In this document: positions 20,546 to 30,031 of the stretch, piece after piece
Layout: each line of letters begins with the position of its first letter
Position numbering within the stretch: the first letter of the stretch is position 1
DNA from: Hydractinia symbiolongicarpus
Lineage: Eukaryota > Cnidaria > Hydrozoa > Anthoathecata > Hydractiniidae
Length of the DNA: 64,000 nt
Direction of reading: 5' to 3'
NCBI RefSeq assembly: GCF_029227915.1
Contig: NC_079884.1
Coordinates: 12,774,001 to 12,838,000 of the forward strand
The notes under the pieces: generated by a model
What the model saw: the letters and a program-made list of their open reading frames with translations, nothing else
The model's database searches: none
What the model was told of the DNA's origin: nothing
Position numbers and translations under genes: made by a program

Positions 20546-21606
20546 TTAATACTCCACAGAATGAAACCTATCATCAAGTATATTCAACTGCGCGTCCTGT
20601 AACAGATATACATAGCATCTGAAATCCCCGGTTCAGTCGGCTTTTTTGGTCATGTGGAGGGGGATCCCGTTGGACAGACGTTGTAGAGGCCTTCCGCTAC
20701 CGTGCAAACTGCCATCGGGAGAGCTCCTAAAATCGATAAATAACGCATATCGCTCATTGAAAAATTGACCTATGGTCACATTCGAGTCATAGCTACCGAA
20801 AAGTTTCACGACTTGTTGGAGGTGATCCTTAAAGCATGGCATGGCTATACAGTTCATTAGGCTCCCTCTCGACAGTGACGCTGATCTTTTCAATTTTTGG
20901 GTTGTAAAAGACCTCGTTAACGCCCGCGTAAGCCTTAACCCTCCAGGGGTCTATGAAGGCTTTGAGACTTTTCGCAGGAATATCAATCTATAAATTGTAT
21001 GAGGTATCTGCCTTTTTTATGATGACAACCTTGCTACGGAGTATCTTTTCGTAAGGCAAAACGAGTCTGAATACCTTTACATCATGGTACTTGCCAGGCC
21101 TTCATGAGTGATTTTGTCAAACTGTAACTTGATGTTGGTAATTTTGTAGGTTGATAAAACGGCAAATTCCTCGTCAACTCAAACATTTTGCCCAAGGGCA
21201 CGCAGAAAGTGTTCCCATACGCCGCAACAATCGCCTTCTCTTCGTCGGTACTTACATGGTCACTAGCTTTGACCTGTAAGGCCCTGATCGCTCCGTCATT
21301 TGTGTTGATGCCATCCAGGATTAGGTTGTTGTCCCTGTCAATATTTGGCAGCCACAAGTCCCGGTTCTTCACCAGGCTTTTGCCTATATTACTGACAAAG
21401 GTACGCTTTATATTGGTCCCCGTCAGCGACAGGTCAAACAGTAGCTTCAGACTGCCATGGAATATAACATCATCGTCTACATAGAGGTCTTCATTCTGGT
21501 TGATGGTTGAGGGTATATGGCTCATCTGAACCGTTTGCTTCTTGCTCTTGATACCGAAGAGTTGCTTCGTTTCTGCATGGAGATTTAGCGTGGTGCCGAA
21601 ACTCAT
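20546..21606 (-). pseudogene. Putative major capsid protein of the Polinton, internally deleted
   Basis: The minus-strand gene begins at ATG 21606 after ATATAATAAAT. The N-terminus SFGTTLNLHAETKQLFGI, then PSTINQNEDLYV and GSLKLLFDLSLTG, precede a broken middle. The C-terminal piece has FFNERYALFIDFRS, LHGSGRP and ends in LNILDDRFHSVEY with stop 20546-20548. Beta-rich sequence, position next to the other structural-looking genes and the terminal sequence suggest the double jelly-roll capsid of Polintons. At about 350 codons it is much shorter than the usual 500-650, so deletions have occurred. The assignment rests on general family knowledge, not on an alignment. Confidence 0.5.
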
Positions 21607-21637
21607 ATTTATTATATAAGGTAAATTTTAAATAAAG
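21607..21637. promoter_or_regulatory. Divergent 31-bp promoter between capsid-like gene and coiled-coil gene
   Basis: The two start codons are only 31 bases apart and all but a few bases between them are A or T. On the minus strand ATATAATAAAT touches the capsid ATG; on the plus strand TTTTAAATAAAG touches the other ATG. Such compact AT-rich start-proximal elements fit virus-like promoters; function is inference. Confidence 0.45.
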
Positions 21638-22944
21638 ATGCCAACCAATCCAGTATTTGTACCTGACATTCATATTCATGATGAGGAGGATGAGGGCCAT
21701 CCAGATAAACCTGATGATACTACGTCAAAACTTCCTGGAACGCCAAAACTCCCTGGAACGTCTGGGCCTTCAACAGAACAGCAGCAGGGGGATACGCTTT
21801 CGGGGTAGAGGCAAAAGCTACTAAGATCAAAGATCGACAGCCTTTACGATCGTCTTATGGAGAAGTTGGGGTTACGGTCTAATGCGAGATATTATTATGC
21901 CTTCAGGGAGGATAAAGGCGATCAACTTATATTTAAAGAGATAGTGAAAGGGAAAAAAACCTTCAAGGAAATAGTGATTACGAATCAAGATGGTACCTTA
22001 AAAGCCATTGGCCAGATACAAACGTTGCTAGGTAGTAATCGCCTGCAACCCTGGGTTTTGTCGACTATGTTACACCCAACAGAGGTGGTAAATTCAGGGC
22101 CCAGAACCTCGTGAAAAAGTATAGTAAAATAGAGAAGGAGGCCGAGACTGAAAATATTGAGATGGAATCGTTAGAGGAGATCGACGAATTTGTAGATGCT
22201 GCGGAGAGCCTTATACAAGACACTTCGTTTACCGGGCCTGATGAAGGTGGCATCACCGAACGTGAAAGAAGGGGGCTTGACCTTGAACTTCAGACAACTT
22301 CAGGGTAACATGAAAAGCTTGAAAAACAAGATGATTCTATACGATAGCGAGATTAACAAGGCAGAGGGTAAGGTGAAAGAACTTGAGAAGCAGAAGGTTG
22401 GGGAAGACGAGGGAAAGCAAGCTAATCTTGAAAGGGAAATAGAAAAGGTGAAGAAAGAGATTAAAGATCTGAACGATAAAAAGAAGGCTATAAGGGAAGT
22501 ACATGGCATACTGTCCAATGACATATACCCCTAGCTGAGACACATCAGAGACACGCTGTTGAAAATCGCTGAAGATAACACATCTCTGCTTGAGAAGCTT
22601 AAGATTTTTTTAAGGAACAGGGTATAACTATAGCGAGTATCGTCTCTGCTATTGGTCTACTGATAAGCACCATTGTACTCTCCGTTACGGGAGAAAACGC
22701 CGGGGGTGCTGCAGGAGGAGGTGTCGCAGCGGGTGCAGGAAAAGGTTTTGTAGAGAAGCAGCTGGAAAGATTGGGTAAAATTTTAAAGTACTTGGCAGGT
22801 AAGGCGGGTGCTGCATTACCCGGGATTATCGGTTGTCTCCTTCCTTCTGAGGGTAGCAGCAACAGTCGTGGAATACGCGGTTAAACATCTGTACATGGCC
22901 ATCGCGGCAGCCTCTCGTTTTGTGTTGCTCTACATGAGGAAATA
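21638..22944 (+). pseudogene. Coiled-coil protein with C-terminal glycine/alanine-rich hydrophobic region (Polinton)
   Basis: Starts at ATG 21638 (AAATAAAGATG). The N-terminus is acidic and proline-rich (DIHIHDEEDEGHPDKPDD), then an in-frame TAG (about 21807). The middle has YYYAFREDKGDQLIFKEIV and DGTLKAIGQIQTLLG, followed by a long charged coiled coil (about 22100-22530, e.g. EREIEKVKKEIKDLNDKK). The C-terminus, in another frame, is GITIASIVSAIGLLISTIVL, a Gly/Ala-rich stretch (GGAAGGGVAAGAGKGF) and LPGIIGCLL, suggesting membrane insertion. The domain layout is consistent with a virion membrane or fibre-like protein, but no function is known to me. Several frameshifts make it non-functional. 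Confidence 0.5.
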
Positions 22945-24226
22945 AGCCAGATAATATTTAAGCCAGATGTAGGCAATGATGATCACAGCCCCTGTCTTTA
23001 TTAATGCGGCTTTGGTAGGTATGGTAGGTGGTATGGTATGCTTTGTAGGGGTGGGTGGTATAGCCTTTATGGTATGATCAGCAGTATGTATGGGAGGTGT
23101 AATGGGTGTAGCATGCCTAGGAGGTATAGGAGGTGTAGTATGCATAGGTGGCTTGATAGTATGCTTGGGTTGTGTAGTATGTATGGGTGGCTTGATGGTG
23201 GTTTGATAGCCCTCTCTGTATGAACAAGCTTGTTGTTCACATCGACCTGTACACCTGCATTTACATTGGCGGGTGCGATCAAAATGTTGTTGTTACACCC
23301 TACAATTTTGCCTATGCGCAGGTTCATGTCGGAAGGTAGCATGCACACGCTTGGCATGACGGCAAAATTTACCGGAGTTCGGGCATATTGCAACACTTTT
23401 TAGAATTCTGTGATGTCATGGCCTGCATTTTCTTGGGGTTGTACCATGGCCTCGAACTTTTGCAATAGGATCTGCCTTGCTGTATAATTCTCTGCACTGG
23501 ACCCTAGAAGGGGTGCCTTGGCCCCTGCTTGAGACCCCAGTAACAAGACCACATAAACCCTGTCTGTTTGGTTAGGCCTTCCGATGTTAGGTCCTGACTT
23601 GTAGGGACAATGAATTTGGTCCAATCCCCATCAACTTGCACCCACCATCTACCATTTGTCAACGAAGACATGATAGCTTTGAATTTGCACAGGCTATTAG
23701 GATCTGCACCATACTCGCGGAATATTTGGGTTTATCCAGCGGTTGAGTAGGGATTTTTGTACTGTTCAAATCCATCGTCATACGGCATGGGGACCTTCAT
23801 TCTGGCAAGAATACGACGCATGTGGTAGTACACGTGAAATTTAAAGTTTGAGTTGACGAGGGGTACCGAACCCGTCAGATGCTTAGCAGAGATGCCTAAT
23901 GCCCTGCTTGCACAATGGGTGGCAAAATTAACCTGAATATTCCAGTAGACCAAGGCCTGCTTTGTCCAACCCACTCTGACAGGGTCATTCAGCAAATTGG
24001 TGGGAATGGAGATGGCATACCTGGTAAACTCGGGGAAGGCTACCTCGATGTGCGAGTCTGTAGAAACGTAGAGACGCTGATGCTCCAAATTTGTAACACC
24101 AAGTTCCCATTCTCCCCTGTTACTTTTATACTTTGCTTTGGGGTTGTTTGAGTATATATTCTTCTTTGTTTTAAAACAAAGGTGAAGCAACTGTATATCA
24201 GTGATATCGAAAAGCCCACAGGACAC
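22930..24226 (-). pseudogene. Structural-type protein with Pro/Thr/His-rich tail and terminal membrane segment (Polinton)
   Basis: Minus strand. The first 164 codons are open (FDITDIQLLHLCFKTKKNIY, RLYVSTDSHIEVAFPEFTRY, DDGFEQYKNPYS), then the frame breaks repeatedly. The C-terminal third is a low-complexity tail of TPPI/PP/HTT-type repeats (about 22985-23220), followed by the membrane helix ALIKTGAVIIIAYIWLKYYL just before the stop. The stop overlaps the 3' end of the convergent + strand gene. The start is unclear: an ATG at 24229 is out of frame by one base. A minor capsid, fibre or spike-like role is possible but unproven. Confidence 0.45.
24164..24181. repeat. 18-bp perfect palindrome in the divergent gene junction
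   Basis: CTTTGTTTTAAAACAAAG is its own reverse complement. It lies where the minus-strand gene (to 24226) and the + strand gene (from 24201) overlap after an apparent deletion of their intergenic region. Confidence 0.6.
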
Positions 24227-24828
24227 TCATATAGCTCTGAATTCCATCAGTATCAGACCTGCATGGCTGAACCTGTATAGCAACAACGACTTTATTTTTC
24301 GCAAGGTTGGGCCTGATGAGGGGGTCACCCGGATCAAGATTATGAACGGTCTGTACAGAATAGAGGATATCGCGAGTATCGTCAATAGCCAAGCAGAAGA
24401 TAAAATTAAGCTGTTTGTCCTGAGAAATGTACTCTGTAGGATCCGTGTCGGTGACGGGTATACAGTGGTGATTAACAGACCCCTGTAGGAGCTGTTGGGC
24501 CTACCCTACAATCCCTCAAAAAAGTATTATACGAAGGGCGACTACGATGCCTATTACAGGACCGATGTGTATCAAAGATTAAGACTCGTTTGTCCGCAGT
24601 TGGATGAAGACGACTGCCTACTGGATGGTAAAAAGTCTAAAATTCTGGCCTTGCTCCCCACCAAGAATTAGACACCTGGGTAGACATGTTAACTTGGACT
24701 TTTGACACTCCTGTTTTCCTTCCATTGAAAGGCTCAACGGACCGTCTAGAGTTCATGCTAACAGGCGTCTATCACCACGAAAAGAACGTTTCGTTCACCG
24801 GCATCACGATGCATTTGCTAATAGAATA
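24201..24828 (+). pseudogene. Putative minor capsid-like protein of the Polinton
   Basis: The true start seems lost. The open sequence from 24201 reads SKSPQDTHIALNSISIRPAW, FIFRKVGPDEGVTRIKIMNG, YRIEDI, and after an in-frame TAG (24486-24488) ELLGLPYN, YRTDVYQRLRLVCPQLDEDD and LDGKKSKILALLP. After a frameshift it ends with FLPLKGSTDRLEFML and FTGITMHLLIE. The stop TAA lies within the AATAAAG start motif of the next gene. Beta-rich composition and the place among structural genes suggest a minor capsid (penton-like) protein, with low certainty. Confidence 0.45.
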
Positions 24829-24831
24829 AAG

Positions 24832-25475
24832 ATGAGCGATATCAGCAAACTGCATCTGAGTTTGCCGAGTGCACCTGCGCAATGCGCTGATATGCAGGAT
24901 GAAGGGCAGGTCTTTAGGTTAAAAAAGATTGAAGAAATAGAGGTATATCTACGAGATGAAATCAAAGAGCGGAACAGGCTTGCTAAAAATGCAAAATGCC
25001 TGGGTACGCTTCTGTGACCACGGACTGCTTGGCGTGAGCGTGATTACGTCGGGGCTTGGGATAGGAGCTATGGTCTCGGGCTTGGGGGTCCCCTTAGCCT
25101 GTGCCATGGGGGGGACTCGCGATTGTAGCCGGAATAGGTCAAGCGGGTCTCCGGAACGATTCAAAATGGCTCCGTGTTAAATCCAAGAAACATGAAAGTA
25201 TCAGGCTACTTGCCGAACGTAAACTGAACTCTATCGTCGACCTGATCATCAAGGCAATGGAAAACAACGTAATCTGTGACCACGAGTATAGCCTGATTAG
25301 CCGTGAAAGGGAAGGGTATATGCTGCTAAAAGAACAGATGCGGCAGCGGTTTAATAGGATCGTGAATAGCATCAACGAACAAGAGGGTGCCCAGCTGGTT
25401 GCCAAGGATCGGCAAGAAGGGAGGCAAGACGTTTTAAAAAAACTTCAATCTGTGCAGTATGTGGCCCGTACCTAG
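24832..25475 (+). pseudogene. Membrane/coiled-coil protein of the Polinton (frameshifted)
   Basis: Starts at ATG 24832 in the context AGAATAAAGATGAG. Residues 1-60 are a polar and charged region (SDISKLHLSLPSAPAQC, FRLKKIEEIEVYLRDEIKER). A frameshift leads to two hydrophobic segments (GLLGVSVITSGLGIGAMVSG, GVPLACAMGG, GLAIVAGIGQAG), then a charged helical C-terminus (KHESIRLLAERKLNSIVDL, REREGYMLLKEQMRQRF) ending at 25475. Two single-base frameshifts, near 24990 and 25090, are enough to explain the breaks. No family is recognised; it is probably a virion membrane protein. Confidence 0.45.
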
Positions 25476-25514
25476 AGTCACCACCTGAGTATAAGCCTTA
25501 ATTTTATATATATA

Positions 25515-25551
25515 TATTATAGGCCATACAAGACCTATAAAATATATGGTT
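25515..25551. terminator. AT-rich hairpin between convergent genes
   Basis: TATAGG and CCTATA pair around a 10-base spacer, extended by AT-rich flanks, between the stop of the + strand gene (25475) and the stop of the minus-strand gene (25552). Confidence 0.3.
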
Positions 25552-26130
25552 TTAATCCTCACTCAGCAACCATTCTTTTTTGAAGTCTTTGTACCGACAT
25601 TCTGTGATATGTACCTGGGAGTAGTAGTCTTTACCTTGTGTATACACCAATAAAATAGCTAGGATGGCACTGGCTTAGCAGGGTTCATCATAGGGTACTG
25701 GCATACCATAGAATTTGGTCGTGATTGCATTCTTGTAGTATCTGAGTTTAGCGTTCACATAACGGTCCTTTTTTACAGGCTCTGTCGTCAATTGCTCATA
25801 AATCAACTCTTTAATCTTGGACTAGATTTGGCGATACTTCTCAACCCAATCAGGGTACTCCTCAAAATCAAGACTCATTGCTGGTACTGCATTGGCGTTT
25901 TACCGGGTGACCCCATGCGGGGACTAGGTTTTTGGTGTTTTTACCCCGAGGGCTACCACAAGGTCCCGTGTATGGTATCCTACTATATACCGTTGATCCT
26001 TACCCCCATTGGCAGGAATGGGATCCGACACTGTTAGATAGTCCACATTGATATCATTGATATCTGTAAAGGTAGCAGCAAATGAGTAGAATAGTTTGGG
26101 CTTGATAAGCTCATTCTCAAATCGTAGCAT
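25552..26130 (-). pseudogene. Polinton protein of unknown function (about 190 residues)
   Basis: ATG 26130 follows ACAATAAAGAAG. The sequence reads LRFENELIKPKLFYSFAATF, NVDYLTVSDPIP and YIVGYHTRDLVVALGVKTP, then a TAG and two frame changes, PDWVEKYRQIQSKIKELI, KKDRYVNAKLRYYKN and YGMPVPYDEPC, ending KDFKKEWLLSED at stop 25552-25554. It is expressed in the same direction as the two small genes upstream. I do not recognise a family. Confidence 0.45.
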
Positions 26131-26323
26131 CTTCTTTATTGTATATTTCGAACGACCTCAGAGAATTGCATCTCATTGTACACGCGCAACCACCTCTGCT
26201 ATATGTGATATATTTATGGTAGCAGTACCAGCTCAACATTTTACCCTTTACCACGAACCTCCGACCACAGGTGCATCTATCATACTCGTCAAGTACCCCT
26301 TCACAGTCGTTACAATGCTCCAT
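26117..26323 (-). CDS. 68-residue Cys-rich protein (Polinton)
   Basis: Open minus-strand frame starting after CATAATATAA. The N-terminus EHCNDCEGVLDEYDRCTCGR has two CxxC/CxC pairs typical of a small zinc ribbon. The C-terminal part YCYHKYITYSRGGCAC adds more Cys/His. Its last codons overlap the start of the next gene (26130) by 14 bases. Possibly a transcription-related zinc ribbon; the function is not shown. Confidence 0.45.
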   Translation of the reverse strand: MEHCNDCEGVLDEYDRCTCGRRFVVKGKMLSWYCYHKYITYSRGGCACTMRCNSLRSFEIYNKEDATI

Positions 26324-26328
26324 TTATA

Positions 26329-26514
26329 TTATGATTCTAAGGCATTAAGGTGATCCCATAGGTCTTGAACCCTCTGCTTATTATACTTCTCCCTCTCTGA
26401 TTCTTGTACCATGGCCAACGCCATTAGCGGCAGGGAGATACCAATACCGGCTATAAATGTCATGACTACTACAGTTCCAAAGCTATTGAATTTTGATTGA
26501 CAGTTAATACACAT
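26329..26514 (-). CDS. 61-residue single-pass membrane protein (Polinton)
   Basis: It starts after ACTAATAAA. Residues 11-35 form one membrane helix (TVVVMTFIAGIGISLPLMAL), followed by a charged C-terminus QESEREKYNKQRVQDLWDHL. The stop is 6 bases before the next start. The frame is intact. No family is recognised. Confidence 0.5.
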   Translation of the reverse strand: MCINCQSKFNSFGTVVVMTFIAGIGISLPLMALAMVQESEREKYNKQRVQDLWDHLNALES

Positions 26515-26579
26515 TTTATTAGTAGTATTATCTTACGATCTTGTTGTAAGTTAACGTTTCAAACCAACCCTAAAAGTTC

Positions 26580-27133
26580 CTTTTGTGTAAAGTCGCCCCA
26601 AATCTGACGAGGCGCCTCCGGTCTGGGGATTCTTTTCAACAGCATTGTTGCATATGTTCTGCGTCTTACGCCGGTCCGGGACATCCCTTAGTGGTAGGGG
26701 GATGTTTTTTCAACAGCCTTCTTACACATGTCTTGTGTCTTGAACCAATCTGGTACATATTTGAGCGCGCCGAGATTCCTTTCAACAGCCTTGTTGCACA
26801 TGTCTTGTGTTTTGAACCTGTCGAGGACATATTTGAGCACCTACTCGTACTTTTCAGCGGCCTTGTTGCACATGCCCTGCGTCCTTGATTGGTCCGGCAC
26901 GCGCCCGAGCGCATGAGATTCTTTTCAACAGCCTCATTACACATGCCTCGGCTCGACGACCTTTTTTGGACATACTTGAAAAGGTAGGGATACTTTTCAA
27001 CGGCCTTGTTGCACATGTCCTGCGTTTTGAACCTATCCAGGACATATTTGAGTAGATGGGGCTGCTCCCCAACCGCCCGGTTGCACATGTCTTGCGTCTT
27101 GGCATGGTCCGGAATACTGTGAAACCAACTCAT
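26580..27133 (-). pseudogene. Repeat protein: seven 24-residue MCNxAVE units (DUF4116-like)
   Basis: Minus-strand gene starting at ATG 27133 right after ATATAATAAAG. The protein is built of repeats near TQDMCNKAVEKYPYLFKYV. On the DNA the invariant CATG/CATATG of the MCN codon recurs at 26651, 26728, 26799, 26871, 26942, 27014 and 27086, a spacing of 71-77 bases, i.e. 24 codons with small indels. Those indels shift the frame after the third unit and again later, so only the first three units are in the starting frame. DUF4116-type MC..AV repeats occur in proteins of giant viruses and protists; that similarity is from memory of the motif and is tentative. Confidence 0.55.
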
Positions 27134-27423
27134 CTTTATTATATCTACAGAGTATCCACTTTATTATATATACAGAGTAAGTTTAGTCTTTACTGTGCAT
27201 GCGTTGATTTTTGATGATTATTAGTATCACTAGGGAATTCCCCCTTTCTACTTATTTTTGTATGATAGGGACTTACCCTTGATATGCATGACTAAGCACC
27301 GCATGATGGGGATGTTTCATGCATATCAATAGATTTTTGTGGAATGAGGCGTGGCGATAAGTTGTGACGTCGCAAGCAAAATTGTGTATAATATTTTTTA
27401 TGAGAGTTTGACCGTGACTTTTG
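27134..27423. promoter_or_regulatory. Right-end non-coding region of the Polinton with duplicated start motif
   Basis: On the minus strand a block reading tactctgta-atataataaag occurs twice in tandem (27132-27148 and 27160-27178). The inner copy touches the repeat-gene ATG, so the promoter appears duplicated. The rest, up to the inverted repeat, is non-coding. Confidence 0.35.
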
Positions 27424-27458
27424 AAAAAGTGTGGTTATATTCCATCCCTACACTAGCT
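27424..27458 (-). repeat. Polinton right terminal inverted repeat
   Basis: Exact reverse complement of 8892-8926, followed by the ACATT duplication (27459-27463). Confidence 0.95.
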
Positions 27459-27547
27459 ACATTCAGCATTCAATGAACATTTAACATTCCAAGAAGTTCC
27501 CGATTAATTTTCGGTTTACAAAACACGAGTTACGAGTTGCAATCTAA

Positions 27548-28205
27548 AGCTACGGGGACACGGCAACAATTTTCATGCGATTGCAGCAAAAAAATTGTTT
27601 TGTTGCAATCGCATGAAAATGTTTCACTGTGTCCCCACATCAAATATCCTTATTCTGAAACATTTTTCGCTCAAAATTTTTGTTGCTGCAACAAAAAAAA
27701 AATTCAAATCAATTTGAATTTTTGTGAATGTTTGAAGCATTTGCAACATGAAAATTTTGTTGCTGCAACAAAATTTTCATGTTGCAAATGAGGATCAGGA
27801 AATTTGTCGTGTCCGCGCTCTTTGAGGAGAATTTTTGCAACATTTTTTACTTTAACCAATCAAGTTCGTTCAAAAACAAATCAAAACAAGAAGAAGAAAA
27901 AATGAACTTATTAAATTTTATACCGAAAACAAATCGTTGTAACCATGGCCTTGAATAAATAGATCGTTTGGATTGTTTTTTCTTTGTTTCTTCATCATCA
28001 AGAAGAAGTGCAATAGAAGCGATTATTATACTTCGATCAACTGCGACGGCCATCATTAATCACTGTCACACATGTTTTGGTTTCATTTTTATAAATTTTG
28101 TTTCATTTGCTGGAACTCATGCGACACGGAAACAACTTTGGATGCGTTTGCAACAAAGTTTTTTTGTTGCAATCGCATGAAAATTGTTGCCGTGTCCCCG
28201 TAGCT
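27548..28205. mobile_element. PIF/Harbinger MITE, 658 bp, nested palindromes
   Basis: The terminal inverted repeats (AGCTACGGGGACACGGCAAC and onward) match over about 46 bases with one mismatch, and TAA flanks both ends (27545-27547, 28206-28208), the 3-bp TWA target preferred by Harbinger elements. Each end is itself a long imperfect hairpin (about 27551-27645 and 28118-28205), and the interior has more palindromes. On the minus strand, 28056-27925 reads SIIIASIALLLDDEE and KRSIYSRPWLQR, resembling the N-terminus of Harbinger transposases, so the element is probably a deletion derivative of an autonomous one. Confidence 0.8.
27738..27790. repeat. 53-bp near-perfect palindrome inside the MITE
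   Basis: Two 26-base arms starting CATTTGCAACATGAAAATTT are exact reverse complements around a single T. Confidence 0.85.
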
Positions 28206-28208
28206 TAA

Positions 28209-30031
28209 GAGTTTCGTATAATAGTTTTTCGAGTTCGGTACATAAAATCCACGAGTTGCTAACACAGTTGCTTTAAGGTGCGAGATTCAAATTTAAAGTG
28301 CGAGAAGAACACCAAAAGTGCAAGGTTTTTTTGGTGAAATGTTAAACCCATTTTGAGTGTTTGACAAAAGGGAAAAGAATGAAGGCCATTTTTCTAATTC
28401 TTTTTAGTGTACATATAATAAAGCTAACACCACACCTAGATAAAATATTTAAGTTTCTTTCTTAAACTATTTTCCAGGTATTTATGGTAGGTAATATCTG
28501 ATTTATTTAGAGAAAACATCAACATCAAAAAGAACACAAAACTTTAAATGGCCAACAGTTCAGACAAATATCAGTGTTTAGAAACTTCCACTTCATTACA
28601 ACTTCTGATTCTTTAAAAAACAAACAAAGATTTTCGCTGAAAAAAAAAATCCAAGATTTTATCGGCTGTACGAAACGCCATTTTGACAAAGGCCATTTTG
28701 ATTGCGAAAGTGGTCATGTGTGGCCAGGTTTGTAGGCTTATCTTCTGAAAGCTTTATATTTTTGTTATGTTTGTTTTTTTGTGTGTTTTTATTGTTAAGA
28801 AAAATATATTGTCACGTTTTTTAGCCACGTAAAGAACTTAAATGCACCAGTTTAAAAATTTTTGGCTAGGAACGAAGATTTTGCTACCTAGCTAGCCATC
28901 GAGAGCCATACTTATTACTATTCGGTATGGTATAAGAGCTTTTATCCTACCCAAAATTTATTTTTATGTTGAGACCGTAGCCATTTAGCTAGCTCCTATC
29001 TTTGGCTAAAAAGTGAAAGTATAAAAATGCAGTTTGGCTGCAACAACATTCTTAAGCAATAATTCTTATGCTATATGCAGTTAGCTATGTATACATCTTT
29101 TATTATTTTCCTAAAAACTTTTTCTGCAAATAAAATGGCTGAGCAATTGTTTTAGCTGGACTGGTCGGTAACGACAGGCTGTTCCCTGTTTTTTTCCTTT
29201 AAACTTTAAATCTGCAACTTGCATTTTTTTTACAAAGCAGCTTGTGAAATTTATGTTTTAACTCGTAACTTAATTTAGGAGACAAATCGTAACTTGCAAC
29301 TCGTGATGTACCATACCACAATTAGTCCAACATTCCAAGAATTCATCCAACATTCAATGAATTGTTTCAACATTCAATGATCGACACTTAACCGCTTCTA
29401 ATGATACCTGCTCGTTATTAGAGGATATTAGATATATTTCGGTTCAAGCTACACAAATGTATTTTTCCTTGATTGGTAATAGAAAATAAATTTGTCCCAT
29501 GTTTTTTGTAATAAGAACTTGAAGATGTATGACAAAAGAAAAAATGCAAAGTGTTTACTTGTAAAATCGACTTTGCTTACACACGGCGATGAGAAAGCAG
29601 GATGCGAGCCAATCAGGTCAATAACCCCTTTCGGGACGGGATTGTCAAATCCACAATACAACATCATATTCTTCAGGATTCTGGAGGATTTTCTTCATTG
29701 AGCATAGGGTGGGGCAATCTTGCAATCTTGGGGAAGATCACTACACAATGCAAAGTCATTGTAAACCTAGTAATGTATTCTTTAGAAAATAATTGTTGTT
29801 CTTACCAATGATTCAATAAGTTACAAATCATTTTAACTCGATTCAAAGAGATTTAAACGATTTAAACTGAAGGTACTCAGAAATCTTGCAGACTTTGTCA
29901 TACCGATCCTAACTAATTGTTTGTTAAAAAATAGCGTTCAAAATATCAAAAATACAGAAAATGAAAACTGAATGTGAGTTGATCCCATCGTCATCTAGTT
30001 ATACAGGAACTTTATATTAATTCTTTGCTGA
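28209..30031. other. Intergenic, no gene seen
   Basis: AT-rich DNA. Short repeats of the ACATTCAATGA/ACATTCCAAGAA type occur at 29318-29365 and also at 27459-27500 beside the Polinton, and GAGTTGCAA motifs recur in both orientations, suggesting a decayed repeat into which the Polinton and MITE inserted. No supported coding sequence. Confidence 0.4.

Larger units (their letters stand above)
8892..27458. mobile_element. Maverick/Polinton, full length, degenerate
   Basis: Both ends are visible: 8892-8926 and 27424-27458 are perfect 35-bp inverted repeats, flanked by the direct repeat ACATT at 8887-8891 and 27459-27463. Length is about 18.6 kb, within the usual 15-20 kb. Diagnostic Polinton genes are present: protein-primed DNA polymerase B, FtsK/HerA-type packaging ATPase, retroviral-type integrase and a putative capsid gene. 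Base composition is visibly richer in G+C than the surrounding host DNA. Most genes carry stops, frameshifts or deletions, and a 2.4-kb LINE lies inside the ATPase gene. No adenain-like cysteine protease was recognised, though one may be among the unassigned fragments. Confidence 0.93.
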
